Part shown: in pieces, positions 1 through 7,202 of the stretch
Position numbering within the stretch: position 1 is the first letter of the stretch
Layout of the letters: each line of letters opens with the position of its first letter
Assembly: GCA_934755305.1 (NCBI GenBank)
Contig: CAKVLD010000061.1
Span: 1-16,895 of the forward strand
Direction of reading: 5' to 3'
Length of the DNA: 16,895 bases
Origin: an uncultured Clostridium sp.
GTDB taxonomy: Bacteria > Bacillota > Clostridia > Clostridiales > Clostridiaceae
Notes under the pieces: model-generated
The model's database searches: none
Told to the model about the DNA's origin: nothing
Seen by the model: the letters and a program-made list of their open reading frames with translations, nothing else
Translations under genes and position numbers: made by a program

Positions 1-11
1 CCTCCTTTTTT
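1..11 (-). promoter_or_regulatory. ribosome binding site of a divergent gene beyond the left edge
   Basis: Read on the minus strand, the first bases form AAAAAAGGAGG, a near-perfect Shine-Dalgarno sequence. Its start codon would lie a few bases left of the window, so a minus-strand gene probably begins there and is divergent from the gene at 192. The product cannot be seen. Confidence 0.6.
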
Positions 12-26
12 ATTTATGATAACAAA

Positions 27-63
27 AAATGTAGACTGTGTCTTTTTTAGACTGTCTACATTT
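27..63. promoter_or_regulatory. candidate operator: 10-bp inverted repeat containing two TAGACTGT direct repeats
   Basis: AAATGTAGAC (27-36) is the exact reverse complement of GTCTACATTT (54-63), with 17 bases between. Inside it TAGACTGT occurs twice, at 32-39 and 48-55, exactly 16 bases apart, and 48-58 is a perfect odd palindrome (TAGAC-T-GTCTA). The element lies about 20 bases upstream of the ribosome binding site of the off-window minus-strand gene, where a repressor site would be expected. TGTA/TACA half-sites recall BlaI/MecI/CopY-type operators, but the spacing does not match them exactly. There is no clear U-run on either side, so it does not look like a terminator. Confidence 0.45.
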
Positions 64-141
64 ATTTTATCACTTCACTTCTGTGCACTTCATTTTTTAA
101 AATACATAGTAAATAACCTTTTTTGTAATTAGTATGTAAAC

Positions 142-170
142 TAGCAATAAAGAATAAAATATAGTATAAT
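142..170 (+). promoter_or_regulatory. promoter of the 192-3545 operon
   Basis: A perfect TATAAT at 165-170 follows a weak -35 (TAGCAA, 142-147) by 17 bases. Transcription would start near 176-178, leaving a leader of only about 15 bases that holds the GAGGGAG ribosome binding site (177-183). Confidence 0.6.
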
Positions 171-191
171 GTATCTGAGGGAGAAAGAAAT

Positions 192-656
192 ATGAAGAAA
201 GTTATTAAAGAAAATAAAGTATTATTTATGTTAGCAATAATCATCTTAATATCATTAGTTTTAATTGGGATAGGGTTAATTAGTTATTTTTATGGAAATG
301 ATTCTAGTAATTATGGAGATAGGCTTAAAGATAAAGAAAAATACCCTATTAGTGAGAGTATTAGTACTGATATAGAAGGGTTATTTACTAAGGGTGTTAA
401 ATCTACAGTAGTTGATATTAAAGGAAAAATTATTTATATTGTGATGGATGTTGAAAAAGGAACAAGTAAGATTGATGCCGAAGGATATGCAGTTAAAGCA
501 CTGGAAAAGTTTAAGGAAGAAGAGTTAAATTATTACGATTTACAATTTTTAATTACATGTAAGGATGAAGAAGTAAGTGATGGTGAAAGTAAAATTTTTC
601 CTATAATGGGTGCTAAAAAAGCAAGAAATAGTCAAATAATTTGGACTAATAATTAG
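192..656 (+). CDS. small membrane-anchored protein, function unknown
   Basis: I do not recognise this 154-residue protein. It starts at ATG with GAGGGAG about 8 bases upstream. A lysine-rich N-terminus (MKKVIKENK) precedes one hydrophobic segment at about residues 11-33, which fits a signal anchor with the rest outside the cell. The remaining 120 residues are mixed alpha/beta with many acidic and lysine residues; the middle (about 50-110) reads as two beta strands (STVVDIKGKIIYIVMDV) followed by a charged helix. There is one cysteine, in ITCKDEE. It is first in an operon: the stop codon overlaps the AGGAG ribosome binding site of the GGDEF-type gene 8 bases downstream. A role linked to that sensor is suggested only by position. 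Confidence 0.75.
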   Translation: MKKVIKENKVLFMLAIIILISLVLIGIGLISYFYGNDSSNYGDRLKDKEKYPISESISTDIEGLFTKGVKSTVVDIKGKIIYIVMDVEKGTSKIDAEGYAVKALEKFKEEELNYYDLQFLITCKDEEVSDGESKIFPIMGAKKARNSQIIWTNN

Positions 657-664
657 GAGTATTT

Positions 665-2662
665 ATGAAAGAAAAAAAGAAAACATATTTAACGATAGGA
701 CTTGTTACATTATTTATTTTATTAGTAGTAGGAGTTCTTATTTATATTAATAATTCTAAATCAAATTATTCTTTTAGTGAGAGAAGTTTTATTAATTCTA
801 AACAAAATAGTGTTATAGACATTGGAGTGCAAAGTAGTTTGCCTATATTTAGTAATAATGGTACAGGTGTATTTTATGATTTTATAAATTTTATAGAAAA
901 AGACACTTCATTAACTTTTAATGTTAGTACTAATTCTAATCAAAATTATAATTTTATAAATAAGAATGAACTTAGTAAAAATGATTATTTAGTTTATTTA
1001 GATCATTTTGTTTTAGTTAGTACTAACGATAATGAAGTAAATAATTTAAATAGTTTATCTAATATTGATATTGCTGTTATGAGCGAAGACTATGATTATG
1101 TTTCTAAGTACTTGAGTGAGTACAGTTTAAAACTTGATAGTTTTGATCATATGACTGATTTAATAGATGTAATGGGTAGTAATACAAATTATGCTATTTT
1201 ACCTTTACAAAAGTATATTAATGAAATAGTTTATAATGATTATAAGATAGTTAAGCATTTAGATGGACTTCATTCTCACTATGTTATAAATTTTGCTGAT
1301 ATTAATAATCAAATGAGTAATATTTTTATTAAGGCATATAATAAATGGAAAGATAATCTTTATACGAGTATTAACACTCATTTACTTAATCTATATTATA
1401 ATTCATTTAATATAACAGAACTTGATAAAGATTCGTTGATTAGTGATGATTTTATTGTTGGATATGTAGATAATATGCCTATTGAAGGAAAAGTTAATAG
1501 AAGATTTAGTGGTATTAATAATGAATATTTAAATAGATTTTCTGATATGACTGGAGTTACATATAAGTATATTAAGTATAAAAATAGAAATGAGTTAATT
1601 AATGCTCTTAATGATAAGAAAGTTGATATTGTTTATAATTATTATAATATTAGTAATGATAATTATAAAACTACTCATAGTTTAGGTAATATTTCTTTTG
1701 TTATTTTAGTAAATCAAAATAATACTTTAGGTATTACTGGACTTAATAGTATTTATGATGATACTGTTAAAATGGTTGGTTTTAGTAAGTTAGAGAGTTT
1801 TATTAAAGATAAAGGTATTAATACTAAACTTTATAATAATTATGGTGAGTTATTAAAAGATTTAGCTGATGATGATATTTTGATAACTGAAAAAGGAGTT
1901 TACGAATATTATAGAAATACTTCTTTAAAAGATTATGTTATTAAATACATTGGGTATACTAATAGTCAGGATAATTTTTTAATTAGCAATGATAATAATG
2001 TTTTATATAATTTGTTTAATTATTATATAAGTACTTTATCTGGAGAAAGTACTATTTCAAAGGGTATTTATGAAAGTAAAATTTTAGCTAATAAAAGTAC
2101 ATTTGTTGAGTTTTTAGTTAGTAATTTAGTTTATATAATATTAGCGGGATTAGCAATTATATTCTTACTTTTTAAATTTAATAGAAGAGTTAAAGTTACT
2201 AAAAAAATAAGAAAAGAAGATAAAATGATGTACTTAGATGTTATGACTAATCTAAAAAATAGAAATTATTTAAATGATAACTTGAGTTACTGGGAAGAAA
2301 ATAAAGTATATCCACAAGCTATAGTTATAGTTGATTTAAATAGTATTTCTGTTATTAATGATACTAAAGGACATGAAGAAGGGGATAAGCAGATTCAGAG
2401 CGCAGCTGGTATTTTAATCAAGACACAAAGGGAAAATAGTGAAATTATTAGAACTGATGGTAATGAATTTTTGATTTATTTAGTTGGTTACGAGGAAAAT
2501 CAAATAGTTACATATGTTAATAAATTAATGAAGGAATTTAAAAATTTACCTTATGAGTATGGTGCTAGTATTGGTTATTTTATGATTACTAGTGAAAGTA
2601 CTACTATTGATGATGCAATTAATGAAGCTGTACTTAAAATGAGGGAAAATAAAGGAGAATAG
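665..2662 (+). CDS. membrane sensor with two solute-binding-type extracellular domains and a degenerate GGDEF domain
   Basis: A 665-residue protein. A signal anchor at about 8-27 is followed by two tandem domains resembling family-3 periplasmic solute-binding proteins (about 45-245 and 260-475; each opens with the hydrophobic IDIGVQSSLP or FIVGYVDNMP type strand). A second membrane segment at about 485-506 leads to a cytoplasmic GGDEF domain (about 520-665). The GGDEF fold is well kept: DVMTNLKNRN, a metal-site Asp at 557 (VDLNSISVIND) and KGHEEGD. The signature itself is DGNEF (598-602), with the first Gly replaced by Asp and the metal-binding Asp/Glu by Asn. The inhibitory I-site RxxD is RENS (589-592), exactly five residues upstream. 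Diguanylate cyclase activity is therefore doubtful; it may be a GTP-binding or regulatory relic. The ligand is unknown, though family-3 domains commonly bind amino acids. Second gene of the operon; AGGAG at 655-659. Confidence 0.85.
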   Translation: MKEKKKTYLTIGLVTLFILLVVGVLIYINNSKSNYSFSERSFINSKQNSVIDIGVQSSLPIFSNNGTGVFYDFINFIEKDTSLTFNVSTNSNQNYNFINKNELSKNDYLVYLDHFVLVSTNDNEVNNLNSLSNIDIAVMSEDYDYVSKYLSEYSLKLDSFDHMTDLIDVMGSNTNYAILPLQKYINEIVYNDYKIVKHLDGLHSHYVINFADINNQMSNIFIKAYNKWKDNLYTSINTHLLNLYYNSFNITELDKDSLISDDFIVGYVDNMPIEGKVNRRFSGINNEYLNRFSDMTGVTYKYIKYKNRNELINALNDKKVDIVYNYYNISNDNYKTTHSLGNISFVILVNQNNTLGITGLNSIYDDTVKMVGFSKLESFIKDKGINTKLYNNYGELLKDLADDDILITEKGVYEYYRNTSLKDYVIKYIGYTNSQDNFLISNDNNVLYNLFNYYISTLSGESTISKGIYESKILANKSTFVEFLVSNLVYIILAGLAIIFLLFKFNRRVKVTKKIRKEDKMMYLDVMTNLKNRNYLNDNLSYWEENKVYPQAIVIVDLNSISVINDTKGHEEGDKQIQSAAGILIKTQRENSEIIRTDGNEFLIYLVGYEENQIVTYVNKLMKEFKNLPYEYGASIGYFMITSESTTIDDAINEAVLKMRENKGE

Positions 2663-2663
2663 T

Positions 2664-3545
2664 ATGCTAGAGAAATTTAAAGAATTTTCTAGAAATGTTT
2701 ATGATATAATGATGAAACCTGAAATGTTAACCTTACCAAGTAGTTTAGCATACTATTTCGTTTTATCTATTGTACCAATTATTTCTTTGTTATTGATGAT
2801 AGCAAGTAGTTTTAATTTATCAGCCAATTTTCTTATTAAGTTTTTTGAGAATAACTTTAGTAGTGAATTAGTAAAAATGATTACACCACTTGTTACAAAT
2901 CAGTCGTTTAGTTTAGGTTTTGTTATTTATATATTAGTCGCGTTTTTCTTAGCAAGTAATGGAAGTGATGCAATCATTGTAACTTCTAATCAAATATTTA
3001 ATATTGATAATAAAAATTATTTTAGAAGAAGGTTAAAAGCATTCTTTTTAACAATTATTTTGTTCCTTTTGTTCACATTTATGTTAATTGTACCTGTGTT
3101 TGGTGAGCAATTGATTAATATTGCTGCGCATATAGGATTTAATTCAAATGTAACGGATTCTTTGAAGATGCTTTATCCAGTTTTGAATTTGCCTATTACT
3201 TTAATTGTTTTGTACTTTGGTATTAAATTAATTTTTATAATAGCACCAGATGAAAAAATTAAAAGTAGTTACGTTAATAAAGGAGCTATTTTTACTACTC
3301 TTTGCTGGGTAATTGTTACTAATGTTTATGCTTATTATTTAAAACATATAGCAACCTATAGTGTTTATTATGCAGGATTAAGTACAATAGTTATGCTTAT
3401 GGTATGGTTTTACTTCTTAGCATTTGTGTTTGTTATGGGGCTTTCATTTAATTATAGGAGTCAGATAGAACATGTAGAAAAAACTAATGCTATTAAATTA
3501 AAAGAAATTGAAGAGAAGGTTAAAGCAAGTAAAAAACTTGGTTAA
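2664..3545 (+). CDS. YihY/BrkB-family integral membrane protein
   Basis: A 293-residue protein with about six hydrophobic segments (roughly 24-46, 75-97, 122-145, 167-192, 206-226, 236-262). It has the family's N-terminal signature, a conserved helix resembling SLAYYFVLSIVPII, and the later SNGSDAIIVTSNQIFN region. The family was once called RNase BN, which is a misassignment; its members are polytopic inner-membrane proteins of unproven function, proposed as transporters. Length is normal for the family (about 270-320). The C-terminal tail after about 270 is charged and probably cytoplasmic. The ATG follows the upstream stop codon by one base, with GGAG at 2654-2657, so translation is tightly coupled to the sensor gene. 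Last gene of the operon. Confidence 0.88.
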   Translation: MLEKFKEFSRNVYDIMMKPEMLTLPSSLAYYFVLSIVPIISLLLMIASSFNLSANFLIKFFENNFSSELVKMITPLVTNQSFSLGFVIYILVAFFLASNGSDAIIVTSNQIFNIDNKNYFRRRLKAFFLTIILFLLFTFMLIVPVFGEQLINIAAHIGFNSNVTDSLKMLYPVLNLPITLIVLYFGIKLIFIIAPDEKIKSSYVNKGAIFTTLCWVIVTNVYAYYLKHIATYSVYYAGLSTIVMLMVWFYFLAFVFVMGLSFNYRSQIEHVEKTNAIKLKEIEEKVKASKKLG

Positions 3546-3557
3546 CCTTCTTTTTTT
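3514..3557 (+). terminator. intrinsic terminator overlapping the end of the BrkB-family gene
   Basis: AGAAGGTTAA (3514-3523) pairs with TTAACCTTCT (3542-3551). An inner CAAGT/ACTTG pairing (3526-3530 with 3536-3540) lengthens the stem, and seven T follow (3551-3557). The left arm and the stop codon are inside the coding sequence. Confidence 0.85.
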
Positions 3558-3578
3558 AGGAAAAATGTGATAAAGCAG

Positions 3579-3608
3579 TTCAAAATAGTAGGAATTTTGT
3601 GATATACT
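3579..3608 (+). promoter_or_regulatory. candidate promoter in the gene-free region
   Basis: TTCAAA (3579-3584), 18 bases, then TATACT (3603-3608) with an extended -10 TG at 3600-3601. It lies just after the BrkB terminator and faces no gene for 350 bases, so it may drive a small RNA ending at the terminator at 3793-3824. Confidence 0.45.
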
Positions 3609-3712
3609 GTTATTATTTTGGGAAAGTAGATGGTAGTATAAGTTATCAAAAACAGGTATGTGCATAATTTTATTGGCTGTAAGACATTGTTTATTTAAAG
3701 TATGTTATTATT

Positions 3713-3752
3713 ATTTAAGTTGTTGTTATATTGCCATTTAAGTTGCCATTTA
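3713..3752 (+). repeat. short overlapping direct repeats
   Basis: ATTTAAGTTG occurs at 3713-3722 and 3736-3745, and TTGCCATTTA at 3731-3740 and 3743-3752 (12-base period). They lie within the candidate small RNA. The meaning is unknown; AT-rich sequence makes short repeats common, but the GCC-containing copies are less likely by chance. Confidence 0.5.
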
Positions 3753-3792
3753 TATTTCATAATTTAAAAATATATAAAAATTATGAGGAGAT

Positions 3793-3824
3793 AACTGAAG
3801 TTTTAATAGTACTTTAGTTTTTTT
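3793..3824 (+). terminator. intrinsic terminator with no gene before it
   Basis: AACTGAAGT (3793-3801) pairs with ACTTTAGTT (3811-3819) with one G-T pair and a 9-base loop, followed by seven T (3818-3824). Nearest upstream coding sequence ends at 3545 and has its own terminator. Confidence 0.6.
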
Positions 3825-3914
3825 AATTTGAAATTGATAAACTCTTTAATTTTTGTTTTTGGTTTAGTCATACTTATAATTAATATTTCAAAGAACATAT
3901 TTGATGTTATTTTG

Positions 3915-3943
3915 TTGATTTAATTTTATGAGTGTGGTATTAT
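3915..3943 (+). promoter_or_regulatory. promoter of the calcium-repeat gene at 3968
   Basis: TTGATT (3915-3920), 17 bases, TATTAT (3938-3943) with extended -10 TG at 3935-3936. Transcription would start near 3950, just before the GGGAG ribosome binding site (3955-3959). Confidence 0.7.
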
Positions 3944-3967
3944 TTTATATAGTAGGGAGTGAGTAAT

Positions 3968-5434
3968 ATGGATAACAAAAGTCCTTATACAGAAGAAGAA
4001 AGAAAGATAATTGAGGAAGAAGGGTTAAATTTTGAGGAACCCAAAGAGGATAAAAATAAAAAAATTATAATTATTTTAATTATTTTTATAGCTTTATTGG
4101 GTGTTTTAACAGTTTTTGTTACTCTTTCTATGATTAAAAAAAATGATAATCCAGATATAAACAATTATGGTATTAATTATGATGCAGATGGTGATGGAAT
4201 TTGTGATTTGAATTGTGATACAAATAATGATGGTAAGGCTGATACAAATATTGATACAAATAATGATGCGAAACCAGATTTAAATATTACTTATGGAAAG
4301 GGTAATATTCCATACTTTAATATTGACAGAGATGGGGATGGGAAACCTGACTTTAATTTAATTAATCAAATGGAAAATGGCAAGTGTAAACTTAACTGCA
4401 CTGATAAAAATGGAAAGGTAAAGACTAATATTGATATTAATGGAGATGGGGTTCCTGATATTAATATAGATAGGGGTGGAAGTGGAGTCCCTGATACTAA
4501 TTTACCTTATGGTGATGGAACAGAATCAGTATTTAATGTAATTGATAAAGATGGTAATATTCATAATCCAGTTAATAAATGGGATGGAGATAGTACTAAA
4601 AGTAATATTGATACTGATGGAGATGGTATTCCGGATATAAATATTACTTTTGATGAGAAAAAGGACCCATATTTAAATATTGATACTAATGGGGATGGAA
4701 AAGCTGATGTAAACAAAGATTTTAATAAAGATGGAAAACCAGATGTAGATATTACTCTTCCTGGAGGAAAGGAACCTATTTTTAATGTTACTGAAGATGG
4801 TAAAACTCCAGTTAAGAATTTAACTCCTAAAACTGTAAATGGTGATAAATTAAATATTGATACTGATAATGATGGCTTTCCTGATACAAATTTAGATATA
4901 GAGGATAAGAATTATTGTCAACTTAATTGTGATATAAATAAAGATGGGAAAGCTGATGTTAATTTAGATTTAGATAAAGATGGAGTTGCTGATACAAATA
5001 TAGTAGATACTAAACCAGGCAGTGAAGATCTTAAAGAACTTGATACTAGTAAAGGTGAATATAATATTTTAACTTTTAAAGATTTGGTTACTAATAATAA
5101 AGTGCTGTCTCCTGGTTTTACTGCTAGTAAAGAATTTGTTTTAGTTAATTCAAGTTTAAATGATATAGTTTATACTATTAGTTTTAAGGATGTTAAAAAT
5201 AACTTTGAAACTAGTGACTTAAAGTATTGGCTAGTTGATATGAGTAATAATAAAGTTGTTACTAATGGAAGAGTTACTGCTCCTAAAAGTGATAGTGCAA
5301 TAGTAAAAAATGTTGTTCTTAAGAGTAAAGAACAACATAGGTATCAATTATACTTTATATTTGAAGAGACTGGTAAAAATCAAGATATTGATCAAGGAAA
5401 AACTTTTAATGCTAAGGTTCAAATAGAATGCTAG
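3968..5434 (+). CDS. membrane-anchored calcium-repeat protein with TasA-like C-terminal domain (paralogue 1)
   Basis: A 488-residue protein from ATG 3968. An in-frame GTG at 3959 exists, but GGAG at 3956-3959 sits correctly only for the ATG. Order: acidic cytoplasmic tail (1-32, with EEERKIIEEEGLNF), membrane segment 33-55, then to about residue 355 an outside region with 11 D-x-[DN]-x-D type repeats (such as DGDGIPDINI), as in thrombospondin type-3 or dockerin-like calcium loops. Three C-x-[LV]-N-C pairs (CDLNC, CKLNC, CQLNC) interrupt the array. Residues about 366-488 form a beta-rich module with LSPGF (P382) and, near the end, NQDIDQGKTF (Q476), shared with the next four genes and resembling TasA/camelysin. 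No LPXTG motif is visible. It probably displays the C-terminal module on a calcium-stiffened stalk (inference). Own promoter and terminator. Confidence 0.75.
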   Translation: MDNKSPYTEEERKIIEEEGLNFEEPKEDKNKKIIIILIIFIALLGVLTVFVTLSMIKKNDNPDINNYGINYDADGDGICDLNCDTNNDGKADTNIDTNNDAKPDLNITYGKGNIPYFNIDRDGDGKPDFNLINQMENGKCKLNCTDKNGKVKTNIDINGDGVPDINIDRGGSGVPDTNLPYGDGTESVFNVIDKDGNIHNPVNKWDGDSTKSNIDTDGDGIPDINITFDEKKDPYLNIDTNGDGKADVNKDFNKDGKPDVDITLPGGKEPIFNVTEDGKTPVKNLTPKTVNGDKLNIDTDNDGFPDTNLDIEDKNYCQLNCDINKDGKADVNLDLDKDGVADTNIVDTKPGSEDLKELDTSKGEYNILTFKDLVTNNKVLSPGFTASKEFVLVNSSLNDIVYTISFKDVKNNFETSDLKYWLVDMSNNKVVTNGRVTAPKSDSAIVKNVVLKSKEQHRYQLYFIFEETGKNQDIDQGKTFNAKVQIEC

Positions 5435-5455
5435 TTAACCAAACTAGCATTTTTT
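5427..5455 (+). terminator. intrinsic terminator overlapping a stop codon
   Basis: AATGCTAGTT (5427-5436) pairs perfectly with AACTAGCATT (5442-5451), loop of 5 bases, followed by T 5450-5455. The TAG stop of the calcium-repeat gene (5432-5434) is in the left arm. Confidence 0.9.
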
Positions 5456-5476
5456 ACATTTTGTTAAATATATTAG

Positions 5477-5505
5477 TAGAGTTTTATTTGGAAATGTGAT
5501 ATTAT
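5477..5505 (+). promoter_or_regulatory. promoter of the calcium-repeat gene at 5532
   Basis: TATTAT (5500-5505) with extended -10 TG at 5497-5498; the -35 (TAGAGT, 5477-5482) is weak at 17-base spacing. The TGATATTAT element resembles those before 3968, 8000 and 11150. Confidence 0.55.
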
Positions 5506-5531
5506 TATAGATAGAATAGGAGAGGGTATGT

Positions 5532-7202
5532 GTGAATGAAGAAGATAAAAAAATAATAGAAGATGAGAAACTTTATTTTAAAGAGGGAGAAAGTAAGAAG
5601 AAAAAAGTTGGTAAAACATTTTTAACAATTTTTATATTTATATTATTTGTGATAGTTACTGCTATTACTAGTTTTATAGCTATGAATTATTTTACTTTAA
5701 AGTCTAGAAATTTAAATGTAGATACAGATGGAGATGGATGGCCTGATTTAAATGTAGATACAGATGGAGATAAAATTTGTAATGTAAATTGTGATAATAA
5801 TAAAGATAATAAGCCTGATTATAATATTTCTTATGGCAAGATTTTAGCGCCTTATTTTAATCTTGATACTAATGGAGATGGAAAACCTGATAAAAATTTA
5901 ATAAATCAAGATATTAATGGAGATGGAATTTGCGATTTAAATTGTGATACAGATAATGATAATATACCTAATATTAATATTGATTTTGATGGAGATGGTG
6001 TACCTGATTTAAATATCGATACTAATGGAGATGGTGAGTGCGATGTTAATTGTGATTATGTTGGTAGTAAAACTCCAAGTATTAATATAGATATTAACAA
6101 AGATAATAAACCTGATTTAAACATTGATACTAATAAAGATAAATTACCTGATTTAAACATTAATTATGGTAAAGATTATACAAAAGCAGTATTTAACTTA
6201 GATACAGATAATGATGGAATTGCTGACTTTAATTTAATTAATCAAATGGAAAATGAAAAGTGTGTTTTAAACTGTGACATTTCTGAAGTTAAAGATAATA
6301 TTCCAGACATTAATATAGATTTAGATGGTGATGGGAAACCTGATATAAATATAGATGTTGATGGAGATAATATTCTAGAGATTAATATAGATTTAGATGG
6401 TGATGGGAAACCTGATATAAATATAGATATTGATGGAGATAATATTCCAGATATTAATATTGATACAAATAAAGATAATAAAGCGGACATTAATTTTGAT
6501 CTAAATAAAGATGGTATAGCAGATGTTAATGTAGATAAAGACGGTGATAAAAAACCTGATTTTAATCTAACTAATATACTTGATAGTAATGGGAAATGTA
6601 AGCTCAACTGTAATATAAATAATTTTGGATTTCCTACTTATAATATAGATTTAGATGGGGATGGTATTCCTGATATGGCTATAGCTTTAAATGGATTAGG
6701 AGTAAATGCCAATGTGGATAGTGATAACGATGGGGAAATAGATACTTATCTAATTGATTCAAAGGTCTTAACTATTGAAACAAAGGAAGAAAATATTGAT
6801 TTAAATAAGGTTAATGAGTATAAATTCCCATATTTAGGAATGAAAGATTTTGATAGTAGTATAGTGAAACCTGGTTGGACAAAAACAAAAAGATTTAATA
6901 TAACTAATACTGGAAATTTGACTGTTGTATATTCAATTAATTGGGAAGATATTTTAAATGAATATCATTATGATGTGAGACCTAATTATACTTTATATAA
7001 AAACGGGACAAAGTTAATTAATGGGAAGGTAAATTATACGATAAATAATGGTGAAAAGTTATTGGATAATGTAGAATTAGATCCTAATCAAATAGATAAG
7101 TATGAATTAGTGTTTACTTATGCATCAAATGTAGAACAGAAATTATTAGATAATAATATTAATAGATTATATTATTCAGCATTAAAAATAGTAAAAGAAT
7201 AG
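5532..7202 (+). CDS. membrane-anchored calcium-repeat protein with TasA-like C-terminal domain (paralogue 2)
   Basis: A 556-residue protein starting at GTG, with AGGAGAGGG at 5518-5526. An ATG at 5528 is out of frame and reads only three codons. Order: acidic-basic cytoplasmic tail (1-28, with EEDKKIIEDEKLYF, matching the paralogue upstream), membrane segment 29-53, 20 D-x-[DN]-x-D calcium-type repeats to about residue 400, then the shared beta-rich module (about 430-556) with KPGW (P447) and NITNTGNLTVVY. Its last motif is degenerate: no Q-G-K-x-F, but VEQKLLDNNI in that place. Five C-x-[LV]-N-C pairs (CNVNC, CDLNC, CDVNC, CVLNC, CKLNC) are spread through the array. A larger unit, YGK...FNLD...NLINQ followed by a cysteine pair, recurs within this protein and in the paralogue. 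A 72-base duplication at 6309-6452 shows recent growth. No LPXTG motif. Confidence 0.75.
   Translation: MNEEDKKIIEDEKLYFKEGESKKKKVGKTFLTIFIFILFVIVTAITSFIAMNYFTLKSRNLNVDTDGDGWPDLNVDTDGDKICNVNCDNNKDNKPDYNISYGKILAPYFNLDTNGDGKPDKNLINQDINGDGICDLNCDTDNDNIPNINIDFDGDGVPDLNIDTNGDGECDVNCDYVGSKTPSINIDINKDNKPDLNIDTNKDKLPDLNINYGKDYTKAVFNLDTDNDGIADFNLINQMENEKCVLNCDISEVKDNIPDINIDLDGDGKPDINIDVDGDNILEINIDLDGDGKPDINIDIDGDNIPDINIDTNKDNKADINFDLNKDGIADVNVDKDGDKKPDFNLTNILDSNGKCKLNCNINNFGFPTYNIDLDGDGIPDMAIALNGLGVNANVDSDNDGEIDTYLIDSKVLTIETKEENIDLNKVNEYKFPYLGMKDFDSSIVKPGWTKTKRFNITNTGNLTVVYSINWEDILNEYHYDVRPNYTLYKNGTKLINGKVNYTINNGEKLLDNVELDPNQIDKYELVFTYASNVEQKLLDNNINRLYYSALKIVKE
6309..6452 (+). repeat. tandem duplication of a 72-bp (24-codon) unit inside the calcium-repeat gene
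   Basis: Bases 6309-6380 and 6381-6452 are direct tandem copies differing at only 3 of 72 positions by my alignment, whereas the other repeats of the gene differ widely at DNA level. Each unit encodes two calcium-type loops (DLDGDGKPD and D[VI]DGDN). The length is a multiple of three, so the frame is kept. Confidence 0.85.

Larger units (their letters stand above)
3614..3824 (+). ncRNA. candidate small RNA, or leader of a lost gene
   Basis: The 413 bases between 3545 and 3959 hold no convincing gene; the longest ATG-started frame here (3658) is 27 codons and lacks a clear ribosome binding site. The stretch is bounded by a plausible promoter (3579-3608) and an intrinsic terminator (3793-3824), giving a transcript of about 210 bases. 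Near its 3' end are an 8-bp hairpin (CATAATTT 3758-3765 with AAATTATG 3778-3785) and a GAGGAG Shine-Dalgarno-like sequence with no usable start codon after it. I recognise no riboswitch or known RNA family. It could equally be non-functional spacer or the remains of a decayed gene. Confidence 0.25.

Noticed and set aside
27..63. Intrinsic terminator at the left edge
   Set aside because: The 10-bp arms are 17 bases apart, and neither side is followed by a clear U-run in line with a gene end; its place before a ribosome binding site fits an operator better.
62..244. Minus-strand frame of 60 codons with hydrophobic product
   Set aside because: It overlaps the start of the gene at 192, the promoter and the ribosome binding site there, and has no ribosome binding site of its own. 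AT-rich DNA readily gives hydrophobic shadow frames.
3546..3958. Known riboswitch (c-di-GMP or other) in the gene-free region
   Set aside because: I could not find the conserved core motifs of the c-di-GMP or other common riboswitches, and the downstream gene has its own promoter after the terminator.
6242..6607. Minus-strand frame of 121 codons opposite the calcium repeats
   Set aside because: The Ser/Ile/Leu/Pro-rich repeats are the mirror of the GAT/GGA-rich calcium repeats; there is no ribosome binding site.
3968..7202. Dockerin (cellulosome) identity of the DxDxDG repeats
   Set aside because: Dockerins have two 22-24-residue units with conserved helix residues. Here the loops are short, many and separated by PD.NI strands, closer to thrombospondin type-3-like arrays.
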